Assembly: GCA_032622095.1 (NCBI GenBank)
Contig: CP136067.1
Location: forward strand, 75,046,705 to 75,110,704
From: Siphonodentalium dalli
Taxonomy: Eukaryota > Mollusca > Scaphopoda > Gadilida > Siphonodentaliidae
Reading direction: 5' to 3'
Length of the DNA: 64,000 bases
Below the pieces are notes generated by a model. That model saw only the letters and a program-made list of their open reading frames with translations. It had not been told where the DNA came from and did no database searches. The number at the start of each line of letters is the position of its first letter. Positions within the stretch are counted from its first letter, which is position 1. A program made the position numbers and the translations under genes. Positions 56,586 to 64,000 of the stretch are shown here, in pieces.

Positions 56586-57538
56586 GTAAGATCTGAAACC
56601 AGTTTATCATTGAAAGAATATGTATATCAGTGTAAAGAAAAACCCATGAAAGCAAGGATCTCTAGACACAAATTTTGCTTGAATCATCAGTAAATAGTGT
56701 AACTTTAAATTCAGTGAGTTCAATCAACCTCTTGAAACTACTGAGTCATAATACTCATTTACAAATTTGATATGTGTGCATTTTTACTAATGCATTAACT
56801 CACTAAATGAAGCGTAATGCTGAGTATACATCTATTTATTTATGGTAATCATATGTGACAATTGGTTTAAACATTTAAGAAAATATGTGTCATGTGACCA
56901 ATCACAAGTGGTTCAATAGGGAGGATGGTAAATATTGCCTTCATGATATCATTCCCTTTTATCCAATACATGGATAGAACGATACAAGTGTGTGAACTGG
57001 TTAACGTTATTACACGAGTTTGTTGTGATGCGATGCTATGTACAATGAGAATGTGAGGTGAAATAACTAGTTAACCAGAGCCTGCAACTGTGTCGTTCTA
57101 TGTTTATTGCACACCCCAGAGACTGTAGATTGCAGAATACTAAAATTTATATTGGTGTTACCTTATTTAATTGAACAAATTCATAACTTAGTCATTTGCC
57201 ATCAAATATGTTGTTAACGTAATAGGTTTGTATTGCCTAAAGACAGTATCGGTACAGATTTTGTTATTGAATGTTTTGAAACCTTGAAAAACCATTATTT
57301 TGATAAAAAAAATTATTGAATGTTTGAAACCTTGAAAAACCTTTATTTTGATTATTATTCTATTATTAAAAATGCCCACAACATAGTTGAAGGAAGATGT
57401 GAACTGTCTCTCATAGCAAGTTTCTTTCACTAGCTTTACGCTAATGCACATTCTAGAGAATCTCTCATAGACCTTAGAGAGTATCACCAAATTTAATACG
57501 GATAGTACACAGTATTTAAGGGTTCTTGTTTATTGTAG
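56586..57538 (+). other. WDR37: WDR37 intron 1
   Basis: 953 bp between donor GTAAGA (56586) and acceptor TTTATTGTAG (57538). It is AT-rich. A short duplication (TTGAATGTTTGAAACCTTGA near 57268 and 57314) is the only internal feature I see. The minus-strand ORF there is a by-product. Confidence 0.8.
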
Positions 57539-57609
57539 GGAGAGACTTTATGATCTATTTGGTCAGATTGAGAAAGAGTTTGAGAGCATCTATGCTGACA
57601 ACATTACTC
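57539..57609 (+). CDS. WDR37: WDR37 orthologue, second coding exon
   Basis: After acceptor TATTGTAG, 71 bases complete the split Arg codon and encode ERLYDLFGQIEKEFESIYAD followed by NIT. They stop at a perfect donor (ACTC/GTGAGT at 57610). The segment L-x-x-L/D-L-F-G-Q-I-E-x-E-F-E is the conserved helix that starts the WDR37 coiled coil, which makes the identification strong. Phase is 1 at the donor. The WD40 exons must lie beyond the window, across the minisatellite. Confidence 0.92.
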
Positions 57610-57631
57610 GTGAGTATGCCACTAGCCAGAT

Positions 57632-60600
57632 AGTACTAAGGACTACACTGTAATATAACATCATATGATGTTATAGTACTAAGGACTACACTGTAATATA
57701 ACATCATATGATGTTATAGTACTAAGGACTACACTGTAATATAACATCGTATCATGTTATAGTACTAAGGACTACACTGTAATATAACATCATATGATGT
57801 TATAGTACTAAGGACTACACTGTAATATAACATCATATGATGTTATAGTACTAAGGACTACACTGTGATATAACATCATATGATGTTATAGTACTAAGGA
57901 CTACAATGTAATATAACATCATATGATGTTATAGTACTAAGGACTACACTGTAATATAACATCATATGATGTTATAGTACTAAGGACTACACTGTAATAT
58001 AACATCATATGATGTTATAGTACTAAGGACTACACTGTAATATAACATCATATGATGTTATAGTACTAAGGACTACACTGTAATATAACATCATATGATG
58101 TTATAGTACTAAGGACTACACTGTAATATAACATCATATGATGTTATAGTACTAAGGACTACACTGTAATATAACATCATATGATGTTATAGTACTAAGG
58201 ACTACACTGTGATATAACATCATATGATGTTATAGTACTAAGGACTACACTGTAATATAACATCATATGATGTTATAGTACTAAGGACTACAATGTAATA
58301 TAACATCATATGATGTTATAGTACTAAGGACTACACTGTAATATAACATCATGTGGTGTTATAGTACTAAGGACTACACTGTAATATAACATCATGTGAT
58401 GTTATAGTACTAAGGACTACACTGTAATATAACATCATATGGTGTTATAGTACTAAGGACTACACTGTAATATAACATCATATGATGTTATAGTACTAAG
58501 GACTACACTGTAATATAACATCATATGATGTTATAGTACTAAGGACTACACTGTAATATAACATCATATGATGTTATAGTACTAAGGACTACACTGTAAT
58601 ATAACATCATATGATGTTATAGTACTAAGGACTACACTGTAATATAACATCATATGACGTTATAGTACTAAGGACTACACTGTAATATAACATCATATCA
58701 TGTTATAGTACTAAGGACTACACTGTAATATAACATCATATGATGTTATAGTACTAAGAACTACAATGTAATATAACATTATATGATGTTATAGTACTAA
58801 GGACTACAATGTAATATAACATCATATGATGTTATAGTACTAAGGACTACACTGTAATATAACATGATGTTATAGTACTAAGGACTACACTGTAATATAA
58901 CATGATGTTATAGTACTAAGGACTACACTGTAATATAACATCATATCATGTTATAGTACTAAGGACTACACTGTAATATAACATCATATGATGTTATAGT
59001 ACTAAGAACTACAATGTAATATAACATCATATGATGTTATAGTACTAATGACTACACTGTAATATAACATCATATGATGTTATAGTACTAATGACTACAC
59101 TGTAATATAACATCATATGATGTTATAGTACTAAGGACTACACTGTAATATAACATATGATGTTATAGTACTAAGGACTACACTGTAATATAACATCATA
59201 TGATGTTATAGTACTAATGACTACACTGTAATATAACATCATATCATGTTATAGTACTAAGGACTACACTGTAATATAACATCATATGATGTTATAGTAC
59301 TAAGAACTACAATGTAATATAACATCATATGATGTTATAGTACTAAGGACTACACTAATATAACATGATATGATGTTATAGTACTAAGGACTACACTGTA
59401 ATATAACATATGATGTTATAGTACTAAGAACTACACTGTAATATAACATCATATGATGTTATAGTACTAAGGACTACACTAATATAACATGATATGATGT
59501 TATAGTACTAAGGACTACACTGTAATATAACATCATATGATGTTATAGTACTAATGACTACACTGTAATATAACATCATATGATGTTATAGTACTAAGGA
59601 CTACAATGTAATATAACATCATATGATGTTATAGTACTAATGACTACATTGTAATATAACATCATATGATGTTATAGTACTAAGGACTACACTGTGATAT
59701 AACATCATATGATGTTATAGTACTAAGGACTACACTGTAATATAACATCATATGATGTTATAGTACTAAGGACTACAATGTAATATAACATCATATGATG
59801 TTATAGTACTAAGGACTACACTGTAATATAACATCATATGGTGTTATAGTACTAAGGACTACACTGTAATATAACATCATGTGATGTTATAGTACTAAGG
59901 ACTACACTGTAATATAACATCATATGGTGTTATAGTACTAAGGACTACACTGTAATATAACATCATATGATGTTATAGTACTAAGGACTACACTGTAATA
60001 TAACATCATATGATGTTATAGTACTAAGGACTACACTGTAATATAACATCATATGATGTTATAGTACTAAGAACTACACTGTAATATAACATCATATGAT
60101 GTTATAGTACTAAGGACTACACTGTAATATAACATCATATGATGTTATAGTACTAAGGACTACACTGTAATATAACATCATATGATGTTATAGTACTAAG
60201 GACTACACTGTAATATAACATCATATCATGTTATAGTACTAAGGACTACACTGTAATATAACATCATATGATGTTATAGTACTAAGAACTACAATGTAAT
60301 ATAACATTATATGATGTTATAGTACTAAGGACTACAATGTAATATAACATCATATGATGTTATAGTACTAATGACTACACTGTAATATAACATCATATGA
60401 TGTTATAGTACTAAGGACTACACTGTAATATAACATCATATGATGTTATAGTACTAAGGACTACACTGTAATATAACATATGATGTTATAGTACTAAGGA
60501 CTACACTGTAATATAACATGATGTTATAGTACTAAGGACTACACTGTAATATAACATCATATCATGTTATAGTACTAAGGACTACACTGTAATATAACAT

Positions 60601-63600
60601 CATATGATGTTATAGTACTAAGAACTACAATGTAATATAACATATGATGTTATAGTACTAATGACTACACTGTAATATAACATCATATGATGTTATAGTA
60701 CTAAGGACTACACTGTAATATAACATCATATGATGTTATAGTACTAAGGACTACACTGTAATATAACATATGATGTTATAGTACTAAGGACTACACTGTA
60801 ATATAACATCATATGATGTTATAGTACTAATGACTACACTGTAATATAACATCATATCATGTTATAGTACTAAGGACTACACTGTAATATAACATCATAT
60901 CATGTTATAGTACTAAGGACTACACTGTAATATAACATCATATGATGTTATAGTACTAAGAACTACAATGTAATATAACATATGATGTTATAGTACTAAG
61001 GACTACACTAATATAACATGATATGATGTTATAGTACTAAGGACTACACTGTAATATAACATATGATGTTATAGTACTAAGAACTACACTGTAATATAAC
61101 ATCATATGATGTTATAGTACTAAGGACTACACTAATATAACATGATATGATGTTATAGTACTAAGGACTACACTGTAATATAACATCATATGATGTTATA
61201 GTACTAATGACTACACTGTAATATAACATCATATGATGTTATAGTACTAAGGACTACAATGTAATATAACATCATATGATGTTATAGTACTAATGACTAC
61301 ATTGTAATATAACATCATATGATGTTATAGTACTAAGGACTACACTGTAATATAACATCATATGATGTTATAGTACTAAGGACTACACTGTAATATAACA
61401 TCATATGATGTTATAGTACTAAGGACTACACTGTAATATAACATCACATGATGTTATAGTACTAAGGACTACACTGTAATATAACATCATATGATGTTAT
61501 AGTACTAAGGACTACACTGTAATATAACATCATATGATGTTATAGTACTAAGGACTACACTGTAATATAACATCATATGTTATAGTACTAAGGACTACAC
61601 TGTAATATAACATCATATCATGTTATAGTACTAAGGACTACACTGTAATATAACATCATATCATGTTATAGTACTAAGGACTACACTGTAATATAACATC
61701 ATATGATGTTATAGTACTAAGAACTACAATGTAATATAACATCATATGATGTTATAGTACTAAGGACTACACTGTAATATAACATCATGTGATGTTATAG
61801 TACTAAGGACTACACTGTAATATAACATCATATCATGTTATAGTACTAAGGACTACACTGTAATATAACATCATATGATGCTATAGTACTAAGGACTACA
61901 CTGTAATATAACATCATATGATGTTATAGTACTAAGGACTACACTGTAATATAACATCATATGATGTTATAGTACTAAGGACTACAATGTAATATAACAT
62001 CATATGATGTTATAGTACTAAGGACTACACTGTAATATAACATCATATGATGTTATAGTACTAATGACTACACTGTAATATAACATCATATGATGTTATA
62101 GTACTAAGGACTACACTGTAATATAACATCATATGATGTTATAGTACTAAGGACTACACTGTAATATAACATCATATGATGTTATAGTACTAAGGACTAC
62201 ACTGTAATATAACATCATATGATGTTATAGTACTAAGGACTACACTGTAATATAACATCATATGATGTTATAGTACTAAGGACTACACTGTAATATAACA
62301 TCATATGATGTTATAGTACTAAGGACTACACTGTAATATAACATCATATGATGTTATAGTACTAAGGACTACACTGTAATATAACATCATATGATGTTAT
62401 AGTACTAAGGACTACACTGTAATATAACATCATATGATGTTATAGTACTAAGGTCTACACTGTAATATAACATCATATGATGTTATAGTACTAAGGACTA
62501 CACTGTAATATAACATCATATGATGTTATAGTACTAAGAACTACAATGTAATATAACATCATTATGTTATAGTACTAAGGACTACACTGTTATATAACAT
62601 CATATGATGTTATAGTACTAAGGACTACACTGTAATATAACATCATATGATGTTATAGTACTAAGGACTACACTGTAATATAACATCATATGATGTTATA
62701 GTACTAAGAACTACAATGTAATATAACATCATTATGTTATAGTACTAAGGACTACACTGGTATATAACATCATATGATGTTATAGTACTAAGGACTACAC
62801 TGTAATATAACATCATATGATGTTATAGTACTAAGGACTACACTGTAATATAACATCATATGATGTTATAGTACTAAGGACTACACTGTATTATAACATC
62901 ATATGATGTTATAGTACTAAGGACTACACTGTAATATAACATCATATGATGTTATAGTACTAAGAACTACACTGTAATATAACATCATATGATGTTATAG
63001 TACTAAGGACTACACTGTAATATAACATCATATGATGTTATAGTACTAAGGACTACACTGTAATATAACATCATATGATGTTATAGTACTAAGGACTACA
63101 CTGTAATATAACATCATATGATGTTATAGTACTAAGGACTACACTGTAATATAACATCATATGATGTTATAGTACTAAGGACTACACTGTTATATAACAT
63201 ATGATGTTATAGTACTGAGGACTACACTAATATAACATCATATGATGTTATAGTACTAAGGACTACACTGTAATATAACATCATATGATGTTATAGTACT
63301 AAGGACTACACTGTAATATAACATCATATGATGTTATAGTACTAAGGACTACACTGTAATATAACATCATATGATGTTATAGTACTAAGGACTACACTGT
63401 AATATAACAGCATATGATGTTATAGTACTAAGGACTACACTGTAATATAACATCATATCATGTTATAGTACTAAGGACTACACTGTAATATAACATCATA
63501 TCATGTTATAGTACTAAGGACTACACTGTAATATAACATCATATGATGTTATAGTACTAAGGACTACACTGTAATATAACATCATATGATGTTATAGTAC

Positions 63601-64000
63601 TAAGAACTACAATGTAATATAACATCATATGATGTTATAGTACTAAGGACTACACTGTAATATATCATCATATGATGTTATAGTACTAAGGACTACACTG
63701 TAATATAACATCATATCATGTTATAGTACTAAGGACTACACTGTAATATAACATCATATGATGTTATAGTACTAAGGACTACACTGTAATATAACATATG
63801 ATGTTATAGTACTAAGAACTACAATGTAATATAACATCATATGATGTTATAGTACTAAGGACTACACTGTAATATAACATATGATGTTATAGTACTAAGA
63901 ACTACAATGTAATATAACATCATATGATGTTATAGTACTAAGGACTACAATGTAATATAACATATGATGTTATAGTACTAAGGACTACACTGTAATATAA
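57632..64000 (+). repeat. 43-bp palindromic minisatellite in WDR37 intron 2, continuing past the window
   Basis: The unit is AGTACTAAGGACTACACTGT followed by AAT and the perfect palindrome ATAACATCATATGATGTTAT. The period is 43 bp (agtact at 57632, 57675 and on). By length there are about 150 units, and the array is cut by the window end. Variants include shortened cores (ACATGATGTT, ACATATGATG), ATATCATG and GTGGTG cores, and ACAATG for ACACTG. Order of variants repeats at offsets of 1485 and 1653 bp, so blocks of tens of units were duplicated together. Confidence 0.98.

Noticed and set aside
57632-64000. CRISPR-like regular repeat array
   Set aside because: Units are contiguous with no unique spacers, and the sequence is in an animal intron; it is a minisatellite.
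1-64000. tRNA or rRNA genes
   Set aside because: I found no cloverleaf with A- and B-box promoters and no rRNA core sequence by reading; a covariance-model scan could not be run.

Overview
This is eukaryotic, intron-bearing, AT-rich DNA from an animal. The one clearly recognisable host gene is the 5' end of a WDR37 orthologue: two coding exons with canonical splice sites at 56434-57609 on the + strand. The metazoan-type transposons (BEL/Pao, LINE, hAT, MULE-like and piggyBac-like) and several families of degenerate interspersed repeats suggest a lophotrochozoan, most likely a mollusc. That assignment is an inference, not something the sequence proves. Most of the window is layered mobile and repetitive DNA.

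Layout. 1-7.5 kb: degenerate interspersed repeat arrays interrupted by two non-autonomous hAT elements with 8-bp target duplications. 7.5-12.5 kb: little coding content, a local duplication and a TA-flanked MITE. 12.5-14.7 kb: a broken minus-strand BEL/Pao element (gag, protease, start of RT). 15.5-16.8 kb: a piggyBac-like element carrying a duplicated acidic transposase N-terminus. 17-20.2 kb: interspersed repeats. 20.6-22.2 kb: a MULE derivative whose long inverted ends are arrays of a 14-bp motif. 22.3-23.6 kb: a retroposon with an ORF1-like gene and an 11-bp target duplication. 25.2-26.3 kb: a 5'-truncated LINE. 26.4-28.5 kb: two more TIR elements, the second with long TIRs and a PHD-finger ORF.

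29.0-34.6 kb is the most interesting unit: a 5.6-kb element with 41-bp inverted ends and a perfect 9-bp flanking repeat. It encodes a Gypsy-type integrase with an intact DDE triad and a C-terminal PHD finger. It is followed by a second gene with a KptA/Tpt1-type RNA 2'-phosphotransferase domain, probably broken by one frameshift. I know of no described transposon with this pair of genes.

34.7-36.8 kb: a piggyBac-like element inserted into the centre of a palindrome within a cluster of CTTAAG-centred palindromes. 38.7-39.7 kb: a fold-back element next to a MITE. 39.7-45 kb: almost no coding content, with a hairpin and small repeats. 45-49.6 kb: repeat arrays, a decayed minus-strand LINE RT and a TTAA element. 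50.9-55.1 kb: three tandem copies of a 1.2-1.3 kb TTAA element joined by identical-length 159-bp spacers. 55.4-57.6 kb: repeats and then the WDR37 exons. 57.6 kb to the end: a minisatellite of about 43 bp, made almost entirely of a perfect palindrome, starting 22 nt inside WDR37 intron 2 and running off the window.

Apart from WDR37 there is no evidence that the genes form a pathway; they are independent element genes. The integrase-PHD and KptA genes lie in the same orientation inside one pair of TIRs, so they may be one transposition cassette.
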